A stretch of 64,000 nucleotides of DNA, taken from Cercophora sp. LCS_1. Lineage: Eukaryota; Ascomycota; Sordariomycetes; Sordariales; Lasiosphaeriaceae. Every line of letters begins with the position of its first letter. The first letter of the stretch is position 1. Location: NCBI GenBank assembly GCA_036250225.1, contig JAPZLL010000009.1, positions 1,178,001-1,242,000 on the forward strand, written 5' to 3'. This document shows positions 43,614 through 53,120 of this stretch, one piece after another. A program made the translations under genes and the position numbers. A model generated the notes under the pieces. The model was not told the DNA's origin. It made no database searches and worked only from the letters and a program-made list of their open reading frames with translations.

Positions 43614-44610
43614 AAGAAGCAAGCTTTCGGGCTTGACGAGGGACATTTGGGTAGGCCTCCCTGCTGTGAATGCGGGACGCGTCTACAAAGCGGTTTTGTC
43701 CTCAACCCCGTCCTCAAATCCTTCCTTCGACCAAGAAGGATGCCACAGCAACTTTATGCATCGACATCACGATACCTCCCGGCAGTCGGCTCAAGTCGCA
43801 CAAACCAGGAAACCTACATACAGTGGGCACAGGGAAGGCCCCCTCGGGCATTTCCCAAAGCGCTTCGATGGATCGCCGATTTCGAGTGGCATTGTTCTCA
43901 ATTGGCGGTGGGCTGGCCAGTGTGCGGTTGTATTTCAGGACCTTGGTTGTCGTCAACTTGGCGTTTCCAACTGGCGTCCGGAGACCGTTTCAATGGTAAC
44001 CAGGTGCTCAATGCCTCTCACTTGCAGCACTATCGAGACCTGACGTGCGGATGGCCGCGTCATCGTTGCGCGTTTTGGGATTGGGTATTGTGATCCTTCC
44101 AGCGGGTCGTCGCCTCCCGTTGGCTGACAACACGGGAGCCTGGGGTAGGCGCCGCTTGGATCGCCGCATTGCCAATCATGGCGAGGCGTTCTGACCCCTG
44201 GATGGTAGCATTTGTTGCGATGCCAAACCGCGTGTCGACACGGCGGGAAAGCATTGAACAAACACAAGCTGTGGTATAAACATTCTTGTGGCCACATTTC
44301 TGAGTCTTCAAGGGAGGGGATACAAGTGATTGAGAGCATTGCCATAAAGAAGGGGCATGCACAACCTGTCTGCCTCCTTTTCACACGCGACATGACATTG
44401 AGTTCCTTCGGAAATATCATTGGCTGGAACAAGTTCCAGGTTTCGGTCACAGGAGACGGCAAGCCCCACGAACCCCCCCGATTCGCCATCCTCGACTTCG
44501 TCAGGCCTCGCCGAAGAAACTACATCTACACTATTCCCGAAGCCGAAGCTGCAACGAGACATCAGTCCCCAATCGTCAACCTGACCCCTTGCTTTGCTTG
44601 CAAACTCGCC

Positions 44611-45501
44611 ATGGGCTCTCAACGCACTCTCCGTGGCATTACCGTCGCGACCTTTATCCCTGGCTTTGCCATCTGCGTTGCTCATGGCGCTGTGACGAGT
44701 GAGCCCTTGCCGGCCGTCGGCGTCATTCCCCAGTTCTTCTCCGCCGTTCTCGGCATCGTCATGCTTGCCTCTACATCCAAAGGTCAGCCTTTGAAGCTCA
44801 AACACCGAGCTAGAGCAGACAACGACCCAGAGTCGCAACTCAGTCCCGACGTTGATGACGATGACGACGAGCTCCATGTCCAGCACCCCATTCTCCTCTT
44901 CTTCGCCGACACGATCCTCGCCACCCTCTTCCTGATTCTCCTGATCGTCACGTTCTTCTCCATTAGTGGGTGGCATGGCTACTACTACGACGACGGACTG
45001 ACCGTCCTCGCCTCATATGGCACCGTGGCCATGATGGTGAACTTGTGAGTCCCCCGCAAGCGTGCCATGACCCATGTGCACCTGCTAATCATGTCTTTTA
45101 GTTGCATCCATGCATATCTGGCTCTACGGTCTTTCCTCATTGGCACCGGCCTCATTCGATTCTTCCAATATCTTTTCTCCCTCGGCGCTCCTCTTGACTG
45201 TCCTCATTGTGGAAACCATTTCCGCTCCAGTGGGGTGCCAAGGGCCCCTTGGTTCAAGTCCCTCTCGGTTCCGTCTGTTCCATCGTTCAGGGAGTCCGGG
45301 TCGGCATTTGTCTCGGCGAGGGCGACGAAGGACTGGAAGGCTCCCACTTGGTTGAAGGGCGGCGCCAGATCGGAAGGGGAGCCCCTTTTGGCCGAGGAGG
45401 GCAGAGCGCAGCAGATGTATAAGGATGATTACGACGAGGATGCAGTTGCTGTGAAGGCCGCCACCGCGGCAACTGAGGCCGGTGAGGGATCCGCATCGTA
45501 A
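44611..45501 (+). CDS. Small integral membrane protein with CxxC motif
   Basis: Two exons, 44611-45044 and 45102-45501, 277 aa. The intron 45045-45101 (GTGAGT..TAG) joins MMVN to FCIHAYLALRSFL in one hydrophobic helix. I chose the ATG of MGSQRTLRGI because the frame upstream lacks membrane or domain character. Four TM helices are likely: GITVATFIPGFAICVAHGAV, GVIPQFFSAVLGIVMLA, ILLFFADTILATLFLILLIV, and the spliced helix ending RSFLIGTGL. An acidic loop (DPESQLSPDVDDDDDE) lies between helices 2 and 3. After helix 4 comes LDCPHCGNHF, a possible zinc or redox CxxC site, then a polar tail ending in an acidic/Ala-rich stretch. I know this only as a fungal integral membrane protein without assigned function. 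Confidence 0.8.
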
Positions 45502-45787
45502 GCTGGCCGGAACCCAGGCTTGAGTCGGAGTTAGGTTCGGACACGGCATCGCCACACGCCGGCATTGTCATATCGCGTTGGGGCTTGGTTTATGGTGTCT
45601 TGGTCTTTTGGCATGGATTGCGCAGGACACTCATTTAGAAACGGGGTTCATTAGTTGGCTTTATCCCCAACAGTCCCTTTCCGTTCCCAACATGTTGAAT
45701 AACCACCCTTTCTCCGCGGGCATCACACCAGGTGGAGCGAGGGACCAGCAATTAGTCATGGCAGGGGAAAATCCAAAAATGATATGC

Positions 45788-45874
45788 TGCCCCCGCCAGG
45801 GATTGAACCTGAGACCTCAGCATTTGATGATGAGTTCGTACAAGTGCTGCGCTCTACCACTGAGCTACAAGGGC
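45788..45874 (-). tRNA. tRNA-Thr(UGU) with 15-bp intron
   Basis: Acceptor GCCCTTG pairs with CGGGGGC (two G-U), discriminator A. The D arm is GCTCAGTGGTAGAGC. Anticodon stem CAGCA/TGCTG encloses C-T-TGT-A, the intron (45824-45838), then A. T arm is TCAGG-TTCAATC-CCTGG. Five A at 45775-45779 give a T5 Pol III stop on this strand. Reads ACA. The anticodon-intron helix is weaker here than in the Leu and Phe genes. Confidence 0.92.
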
Positions 45875-46497
45875 GAGTTCCTTATTTCCGGGCCAAAATG
45901 TTGTTAGCTGAAGCCGCAACGGCCCGCACGCACAGCGAGAAGCACGCCCATTCCCCGGAGCACGCAATCAGTTCTCGTGCCAAAAGTAAACGTTGTTGCA
46001 AGTAGGCATAAATTCCCCTGGCATAGGTAGCATCCATGTATCTTTCTTGAACAGCGTCGTTTTGTTTTTGACACTGCGGGTTGAGGAAATGAACTGTCAG
46101 AAGGGGGATATGGCAGACGGCCGTGGAGTGTACCGGTACAGCGGCTACAGGGGGCTCAGGTGCCGTGTACAGACATAGCAGGGCCCCCGTCCGTGTTCAG
46201 ACAGCGGCTTGAAAGTGGATTAATCAACCCTGTGCCGCCCATCTTTGACACAAACAGAACACCAAGGATAGCACAACAAAAAGTCAAGAAACAATGAAGA
46301 GGAAGATCAACGGCAACTATGAGATGAATAAAGAAAACTGAAAAAAAAAAAAAAAAAAAAAACCCCAAAGACCAGCACCAATGAGAGGTCAACATTAAAG
46401 AAGAAAGAGAGAATAGCAGGACAGTACCACAAAGTGCAAACAACCCGACAATCCCATTCCATAACGCGAAAACCCTGCTGGTGGTGCATCTCTCATT
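45875..46497. other. Intergenic region with A22 tract
   Basis: About 620 bp without a gene; holds the 5' flank of tRNA-Thr, the 3' flank of the F-box gene and an A22 run at 46341-46362 (a T run on the strand of the F-box gene, about 135 bp past its stop). Confidence 0.5.
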
Positions 46498-48195
46498 TTA
46501 ATACCCCCTAGGAGGCCGTCTAGGGTTATGCCAATGCTCAACCTCGTAATCGACAATCTTGTCAAAAACCTCCCTCGAAATGCTCGGCTCGTCGCGCGTG
46601 AGCGTAATCCCACCGGGTTGAATCAGCGTTGCAACCCGATCCATCCGATCCCAGGGGTATATTTCCGGAAATGCGATGAGACCCATGATGTCTGACCCTT
46701 CAATGTGGATGTGTTCAAGCGGGTGGTTCCGCTCCATGGCGGTTTGCGCGAGGGTGAGGAGCCATTCCTCTTCTTGCTCTTCGAATTCGCGCAGGATGTG
46801 GTGTTTGCAGGTTGTGTCTGAGACAATGGGGAATCGCCAGGTAAATTTGCGGAGGTTTGGGACGGAGAGGATGGCGTCGTGGCCGTGGGCTTTGGAGATT
46901 TTGGGCTGGATGAGTTTGTTCCAGAGTGTGAGGGATTCCAGGGCGGTGAAGTCGGAGAGGTTGATGTTGTAGAAGGGGTCGCGGAGGTCACCTCGGTCGT
47001 CCGGGATGACGTGTCCTCGGCCGCGGGTGTAGGGGTAGGTTTTTCCCGTGTCGAGGGTGCGCAGGGTGGATTTGTGGGGGGTGAGAGCGGCGAGGATGAT
47101 CGGGAGGGTGAAATGGCAACTGCGCCGGAGTGACTTGTTTGGTCGTTCGACTTTGAAGTGCTCTAGACCTGCGGGGATCTGGAGGACATGGGGTATTTCT
47201 TCGGGGAAACCCTCCCAGAAGCCGATTTCGAGGGTTTTCAGGGGTGAGATGCCCTGCGAGGACAGGTATACTGGTTAGTTCCACCCATGCAGTAGAGGGT
47301 TTGTTGAGTGAGGGAAAAGACTTACCGTGGGGCCCTCGTCGCGTGGGGCGGTGTCAAGGCCAGAAATGCGAACGGTTTTCAGGTTCGGGGCGTTGCGCAG
47401 CACCTTGCTCAACCATCCCGCCCCCCGGGAGTTCACATGCAACGTCTCCAAGCTCTTCATGTCCTTTACCATTTCGGGAATTGACTGCCAAAATTCCGCG
47501 TTGCCCCAAAGCGAAATCGTCACGATGGTCGCCCTGTTGGCCCACTGCAGCAAGTCCTTGTAGATGCCCCATCGCCTCACCCAGTATCTGCCGTGCCTGT
47601 CTTGGTCTTCCTGGGAGAGATGAAGCTCTCTGCAGTGCCCTCGAAGAAGTTTATTCTGGCTCAGAGTGCGATGCAGGTGTGCCGTTGCTTTCCACGACAT
47701 GTTGTGAAACCACCTTCCTCCGAGCTCTTTGGCAGGTGGGAGTTGGGTGCCGTTGTTTGTGGGTGGCAGGGCTCCCGGTACATATGGAAGCGTGACGCCA
47801 TAGTCCTGAACTTTGCCTCGGTAGACGCAACGACATTCCACCCCAGGGTGGATTTCCCTGTACAGAACCGGAGTGACGAGATGGTTTAACCGGCGGCACA
47901 CGATGGAGAGGGCGACGGCGTCACGAAAGCCGTCTGCAAAGTCCCATGTGTAGTCGAATTGGCTTGATTTATGTCCGCAGTCAGCGAAACCGGAAGGAGG
48001 CAGCTCCTTTGGACGGACTGGGGTGGCTGCGAGCTTGACAATCCACACAAGGAGCTCGTCTGGCAGGTCGAGAAGGCACGGTGAAGTGGGCCGCGAGCGC
48101 GGCCGTTTGACGATGATGAGTTCACCTGATTCCGAACGGCCGAGTCGCGTTTGGTATGTTGCTGGCCATCGGAGAAGGTAGCGTGTTTCTTCCAT
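46498..48195 (-). CDS. F-box protein with leucine-rich C-terminus
   Basis: Two exons, 48195-47326 and 47253-46498, 541 aa. The intron 47254-47325 (GTAAGT..CAG) joins RDEGPT to GISPLKTLEIGFWEGFPEE. The F-box lies at about residues 35-100: SPCLLDLPDELLVWIVKLAA, then AVALSIVCRRLNHLVTPVLYREI after an inserted loop. The rest is LRR-like, with TIVTISLWGNAEF, MKSLETLHVNSRG, APNLKTVRISGLD, LKTLEIGFWEG and ALESLTLWNKL. F-box proteins of this kind recruit substrates to SCF ubiquitin ligases; the target is unknown. The start is the ATG followed by MEETRYLLRW; the open frame continues upstream but without domain content. Lineage-specific F-box families are usual in accessory fungal regions. Confidence 0.85.
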
Positions 48196-48650
48196 TGTGC
48201 AGGAGGTTTGAGTGTTGCCTGGAGGAGAACAAGTGTTTGGGACTGTTGTCGATTTAAGATGAGCGTTGAATGCTGACAAAGCCCGATCCTCCAACCCCGC
48301 GCCTTCTCTGTCGGGAATGGGTGCCTGCCTTTGCAAATATCCGATCGAGGAAAGGTCGCGATGTACCAGGTGTGTAACTCGGCTGGTTGAGTGCAGGGTT
48401 GCAATTCCTTCGGTATGATCAAAGGCAAAAAGTAGAGCTCCTCTTGTTTTCGCACGCTCCTTTTTTTTTTTTTTTTTCATGAGATCAAGAGTCAAAGGTT
48501 TTACCAATGCGAAGTCAATCCGGATGCTTGGACTATTTGGCTCTGACAGGCTTGGAGATAGAAATTGAACTGCTGGCTAGTTTATCATCTCAATAAAATT
48601 AAGGCCAACTGACATCAAACTGGATGATTGGGAATGGAGGCAAAAATGTA
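48196..48650. other. Intergenic region with T17 tract
   Basis: About 450 bp. Promoter side of the F-box gene, with T17 at 48461-48477. No gene seen. Confidence 0.5.
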
Positions 48651-48763
48651 TGACGAGAGTGGGATTCGAACCCACGCCCTTTCGGACTACGGATCTGATG
48701 ATTCAGAGGGTATTAAGGGATAATTCCTTAACGTAGCGCCTTAGACCGCTCGGCCATCTCGCC
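48651..48763 (-). tRNA. tRNA-Leu(AAG) with 33-bp intron, copy 2
   Basis: The mature tRNA sequence is identical to the copy at 25876-25988. The 33-bp intron (48693-48725) differs at two positions, and the CCTTAA anticodon-intron pairing is kept. A run of five A at 48642-48646 is the T5 Pol III stop on this strand. The 5' flank (ACAAAATGCAAATT..AAACATCAAACA) and 3' flank (CATTTTTGCC) also match copy 1, so a locus and not only a tRNA was duplicated. Confidence 0.96.
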
Positions 48764-48804
48764 TGTTTGATGTTTAGTTTGGTGACAATTTGCATTTTGT
48801 CGGC

Positions 48805-48832
48805 GGGTTGTGGGTTGTGGGTTGTGGGTTGT
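48805..48832 (-). repeat. 7-bp minisatellite upstream of tRNA-Leu copy 2
   Basis: Four exact units, ACAACCC on the minus strand (GGGTTGT as given), plus degenerate units to about 48840. It ends 41 bp from the tRNA 5' end, matching the 43 bp seen at copy 1, but the unit has changed from CCGACAA to CCCACAA. Confidence 0.95.
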
Positions 48833-49078
48833 GGATTGCGGACCGTGGGTGGGGGCGGCGTGCGAGTCAGGGCGCCTTGCAAAAACACCGCACTCCAATC
48901 CTTGAAAGTTTATCAATTCGTTACTCGAATTACAGTCAACTGCAAATCCCTGAAAATTCCACTGCATTTTTGAGATTTGGGTGTGCCAGGCGCTGGACTG
49001 GGAATGGCGACAACCTGAGCCGCTTCTTTGACCAGCCCGTCAATTCCCTTGTTCTTAATTTTGGCCTTGGCAGAACCT

Positions 49079-50629
49079 CTATGGAGGCGGTCCCATAGCC
49101 CGCCCCGGGGTACAGAGAAGCAGCCAAGAAGGTTCTGCACCGGTGTAATCATCAGGGTTGAGGCTGTACTGCGCCCCAAACAAATGACCCTTCCATCTGT
49201 TGTTTACATAAACAACATTGGCCGGGTAGCCGTTGCTGACCACGGCAGCGCCTGCGTCCGTGGCAACTGGTGGTTTTAGTACCCCCAATCCCGCAACAAA
49301 GTCCGTACCATTCGCAAAATGCTCCGTCCTGCGAAAGAGATCGTCAGGCTCCGATGGTTGGCCAGAATGCTCAAAGATCCAGTTGATGCTTGGATTCCCA
49401 AATGTAAAGACATAGAGACGCTTCTGCATCTTGTCGATCATCCCTTGGCCTCCATCGGTGATAAGCTGTTGCAGCGCAAGGCGAAGAACCAAGCATCCTT
49501 GGGAATGGGCTACCATGACCACGGGCTTCGTAGAGGGGGGTTCCAGGGTACTCTTCAAGCGAGCGTACAGGGCTTCTTGAGCAGCAACGCTGCTCATTGT
49601 CGCCTGAATCAGGCTGTCCTGACTCGTGGAGCTACCGGCCTCCCGGTCAGTCCGCTGGCCAGCGCACTCGACCAAGTCCCAGAGCAGTCCGTCGCCCCTG
49701 TTGAAGATGCCAACAACCTGTCGTCCATAGGCGTCTGCTAGCTTCTTGCAAGCCAGATCCAGCCAATGGTGCTCCCCGCCGATGCCATTGACGAAGAACC
49801 AGTCCTCGTCGACGATAGGTGTCACCCCGGGCAGTGCAGGTGGCGCAACTTGGATGTGGTGTGTCAAGGGCACCAAAGGGGTTGGAAGCAGGTCGCTTTC
49901 CAGTGTCGTGTTGCTAGTCATGTCGATGCTCGCCAAGTTCTGAACCTTCATTGACGTCTGAAAGATGGTGACCAGGGATTTGACGAGTCTTTGGAGCTGG
50001 CATATCATGCCGTGACGGTTCATCGCCTGCGTGATGTCCAACTCGTTGTATGGCTGTTCCAACGCGTTTACCGAGCCGGACCCATCTGCATTGACAAGGC
50101 CTTTTGCGCACTCAACAAGATCGACGATGAAGGTGACCAACTCGACACGCTGGCGCCACACGAGTTCCAAAGTAGGTCCGTTGATGCCGTTGCTGAGGAT
50201 GCCGTTGCGGATGATTGGCAGCTCACCGAAACTATTGATGATCGCCAGCAGGATAGTCACAGTGATATTGCCCACCGCTTCCAGAAGCACTCGAGGTGTA
50301 GCGCGTCTTAATGCATCGTCAACGAGCACCAGAGCCGAGTCGGTGACCTGGCCAAGGAGCTGTCCGACTCTTCCAGTGTTGACGGATGTGGAGACTCGGT
50401 CGATGATGACTCTGCTGGCTTCCAGGGAAGCTTCCAATGGTATGATGTCGGGCAATTTGCTGATAACTGCTTCGGTGAACTCGCGCCGCGCATCGTTGCC
50501 CGCTCGACGAAAGAGCTCCGCAGCGGTGTGGACAACGGTAGTCGCATGCGCAAAGATATCGACGACTGCGTTGGGTCCCAGGGCGGCCAGCCATTGGCCA
50601 ACGTTGACGGCGCCATTGGCGAAACTCAT
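49079..50629 (-). CDS. Alpha/beta-hydrolase (serine lipase-like) with long helical N-terminus
   Basis: Single exon, 516 aa from the first ATG (MSFANGAVNVGQWL). The open frame begins 22 codons earlier at a TTG. The C-terminal half (from about residue 275) is an alpha/beta-hydrolase: DEDWFFVNGIGGEHHWLDLA, the nucleophile elbow VMVAHSQGCLVLRLAL (Ser in HSQG), KRLYVFTFGNPSINW, and a late His in RWKGHLFGAQYSL. The likely triad is therefore visible, though the Asp is not certain. The first 230 residues are Ala/Val/Leu-rich amphipathic helices (for example DARREFTEAVISKLPDIIPL, VGQLLGQVTDSALVLVDDAL), possibly lipid-associating. There is no signal peptide. The C-terminal end WLLLCTPGRAMGPPP may be altered: another frame there runs on as LLGCFSVPRGGLWDRLHRGS, so a small frame change or intron is possible. 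Substrate unknown. Confidence 0.75.
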   Translation of the reverse strand: MSFANGAVNVGQWLAALGPNAVVDIFAHATTVVHTAAELFRRAGNDARREFTEAVISKLPDIIPLEASLEASRVIIDRVSTSVNTGRVGQLLGQVTDSALVLVDDALRRATPRVLLEAVGNITVTILLAIINSFGELPIIRNGILSNGINGPTLELVWRQRVELVTFIVDLVECAKGLVNADGSGSVNALEQPYNELDITQAMNRHGMICQLQRLVKSLVTIFQTSMKVQNLASIDMTSNTTLESDLLPTPLVPLTHHIQVAPPALPGVTPIVDEDWFFVNGIGGEHHWLDLACKKLADAYGRQVVGIFNRGDGLLWDLVECAGQRTDREAGSSTSQDSLIQATMSSVAAQEALYARLKSTLEPPSTKPVVMVAHSQGCLVLRLALQQLITDGGQGMIDKMQKRLYVFTFGNPSINWIFEHSGQPSEPDDLFRRTEHFANGTDFVAGLGVLKPPVATDAGAAVVSNGYPANVVYVNNRWKGHLFGAQYSLNPDDYTGAEPSWLLLCTPGRAMGPPP

Positions 50630-51713
50630 TTCGAAGTCCGCAGAAGAGGCGGCGAAGGCGGCGGTTCTGTTGGTCTGCTGCGCTCCAGACGTCAAGGACC
50701 GATGAGAAGAGAGAAGAAAACCGAATAGGACAGGAAACGGCAGGTGGATCGGGTCTTTTCAGTCCAAAAATTCCCCGGGAACCGGTCTGATCAGAAATCA
50801 ATGTGACTGGACAATGTGTCTGACTAGATAGTGAAGTGCGTCCTTGGCCCTGTCCATTGAGCTCAACATGCCCCAGGTTTGGAGGGATACCTGATCCTGG
50901 CTCTGGGGCAGAATTGTCTGGTCGGTGCAGCGGTATGACGCTGACTGGAGTCTTCGTGTCACCCGCCTACTGCAAGTCTTCGGCGTGCGTCGTCAGCCAG
51001 ACGCGAGAGTCGGATGCATGTGCGATGTATCGATTGTTTCTAGAGCTTGCTCATGAGACAACGCTTCACGGCTCGATTGCCCTGCCAGTCTACCCATGAG
51101 ATCGATCAGGTCGAATTCCCTCATCCTTCGTGTCAGCTATTGAAGCGAAGCGTCTTTGGTTATTGCTTACAGTGCGACATTGATGGGACCGCAACGAGGA
51201 AACTTACAAAGCGTGGACTGATGCCCCGAGACTCTCCTCGTAGTTGAAAAGGCTGCGAGGAGTACATCGGCTTATCTCATCACTCACACCGGGTGAGAGG
51301 GGCTGCAAGCGGATTGGTCGGGCAAGGCTGGCGTTTGCAAGCTCGTGACGTCAAGTAGTGTCTCGACTCGCAGACGCAGAGCCTGGAGTAGAGCCGAGGA
51401 GCAAATGGTCCGGGCAGGATGAGATGATACATCACACGAGCTGCAACTAATGACTAAAGCCCGTTCACCGCATTTTGTCCTGTCGGACGGAGGAAGGTGC
51501 GGCGATGAAAATTCTCACAGGTCGTGCGAGTACCTAGGTACCTACATTGCTTCCAAGGAATCCCTCGCTCCTCATGACTTGCACCTGCCGAAACAATGTC
51601 CACACATCCCAGGCTTCAAATTGCCAGGACTTATTCCTGTCCCCAAACACCCGCTGCACGATATCGTCCTTGCCCTATTCCCATCCAGCATTGACCCCTT
51701 GATCACCCATCCT
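50630..51713. other. Intergenic region
   Basis: About 1.1 kb: promoter of the hydrolase gene on the left and 3' flank of the lectin gene on the right. A TACCTAGGTACCTAC block occurs at about 51531-51545. No gene seen. Confidence 0.5.
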
Positions 51714-52281
51714 TCAACAATCCGTTCCCTTCGTATTAAAACACTCCAAAGCTCCATTATTGTTCGAAACCAATGTATCTGTTCCCATTCATTAGCGCCA
51801 TCCCACCCTGTCTTCCCCAAGTATGAAAAACTCACTCAAATCAAAATACGCCGTCGGCCAATTCGCCTGCGCAGTCCCCGTGCCCGGATTACACTTGCAG
51901 TTCATCAGTGTCGGCGTGCTGCCACCGCCAATCACCAAGCCGCCCGAGGCCGGCTTGTCGGTCGTGCAGCTGACGCATTGGTTCTTATCGGTGAGGCCGG
52001 GTCTGCGAATCAAATCAGCCTCGCGCATCGGATCAAGGGTTAGAAGAAGAAGCATACCCAAGCCCAAGGGAGTCAACCACCAACTGCCCAAACTGGTTCT
52101 TGATACACTTGTTCAGATCCAACTTGCTGCACTTCTTGACGCCGAGAATGTTGCTGCACGTGGCGGTGAGGTACTTATCCTTGACCTTGATGGTCGAGGC
52201 ATCGCACGAGGTGATAAAATCACCGTCAGCAAGGACGCCGGCGGCGGAGAGGCAGAGTGTGAAAAGTGTCGTGAATTTCAT
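51714..52281 (-). CDS. Secreted cyanovirin-N (CVNH) domain lectin
   Basis: Three exons: 52281-52058, 52002-51836 and 51778-51714, giving 151 aa. Introns are 52003-52057 (GTATGC..CAG) and 51779-51835 (GTGAGT..CAG). Residues 1-18 are a signal peptide (MKFTTLFTLCLSAAGVLA). The CVNH domain shows both tandem halves. Half one is GDFITSCDASTIKVKDKYL, LTATCSNI, KLDLNKCIKNQFGQLV. Half two is CVSCTTDKP, LMNCKCNPGTG, then across intron 2 YFDLNTLVSNNNGALEC. The second intron is needed to complete half two; without it the frame ends in SEFFILGEDRVGWR. Fungal CVNH proteins bind mannose- or glucose-type glycans. A Gly-rich insert (GGLVIGGGSTP) between the halves is longer than in the cyanobacterial prototype. 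Confidence 0.88.
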
Positions 52282-52344
52282 CGTGCCTGATACACAGTTT
52301 GATGATAGGAACAGTCTTATGCCATCTTTCTGGGGTCACGGTGG

Positions 52345-52353
52345 TATATATAA
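52345..52353 (-). promoter_or_regulatory. TATA-like element of the CVNH gene
   Basis: TATATATAA as given, TTATATATA on the gene strand, 64-72 bp upstream of the CVNH start codon. Position fits a core promoter. Confidence 0.45.
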
Positions 52354-53120
52354 CCCAAACTAAGGCGCCCGTCCACCTCGACCAATGTGTTCAAAAGGCC
52401 TTCCAGGAAAAAAAAAAAAAAAAAAAAAAAGACGCCGGAGCAACATCAAGTAACACCGAGCGACGCAACCCAACGTTGCAGATTTGTCTGGGCCAGACTT
52501 GCACAATATAGCACGTCGGTTCCCGGATAGATGGGATGAGCTTAGCGTTGACAACATAACTTGGTTTTTCCCATTATGTGAGATAGGCTCATCCCAAACA
52601 CCGATTCACAGACGTTATCCTCGCTCCGGAAGATGCTAATAATAGCTCTGTTATCTCTGGTTCCTGGTTCATCTTCCCCGGATAAATCCCCCCCTTGAGC
52701 ATTGGCGAGCGAAAAACCACTATAACGAGCCATATTACCCTGATGACAGGTGCTGCCGGGACCAGAAAAAAGGCGGAAAGCTATCGCAACCGCAACGACG
52801 AGCCAGGAACTCAAAACACAACCAATCTATCATATATTGGTGCCCCTGGTTTTGGGAACCGAAGCGATGCGGCACCCCTCATTCTAGCTCGATCTCGTTC
52901 TGCACGGCAGACAGACAAAACAAGGTACCCCAACCCAAGCGATGGGAACCCCTCACTGCAGGCTCAACGCCACGCATATGTCTCTGGCGAAGAGAAAAGC
53001 GGCACATCGTCGCCGTGCACACCCCCTTTTCCGGCAACCTGGTTCCAGTGGCGTGTCGTCTTGCATCTGCCAATCTCGCCGGATATTCTCTCCCACCATC
53101 GTCGGCACACCGAATTTCCA
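52354..53120. other. Intergenic region with A23 tract and imperfect hairpin
   Basis: Contains A23 at 52408-52430. It also has an imperfect inverted repeat at about 52531-52594 (GGGATGAGC..GCTCATCCC, with inner ACATAA..TTATGT) that could be a very short MITE-like relic. The stretch to 52880 is AT-richer than its surroundings. The 226-codon plus-strand frame at 52695-53375 overlaps the next gene's 3' end and shows no domain. Confidence 0.45.

Larger units (their letters stand above)
38175..44610. other. 6.4-kb stretch with no recognised gene
   Basis: No open frame here resembles a protein I know. Contents: T-tract clusters at 38961-38986 and 41011-41025, the second 45-bp dispersed repeat, an A34 run, a strong hairpin at 43574-43613, and short GC-rich frames such as 43482-44093 that lack any domain. 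The last few hundred bases are the promoter and leader of the next gene. With 28111-34326 this makes the middle block unusually gene-poor. Confidence 0.5.

Noticed and set aside
43482..44093. 203-codon plus-strand frame
   Set aside because: No domain, and the strong hairpin at 43574 lies inside it; other frames over the same bases are equally open.
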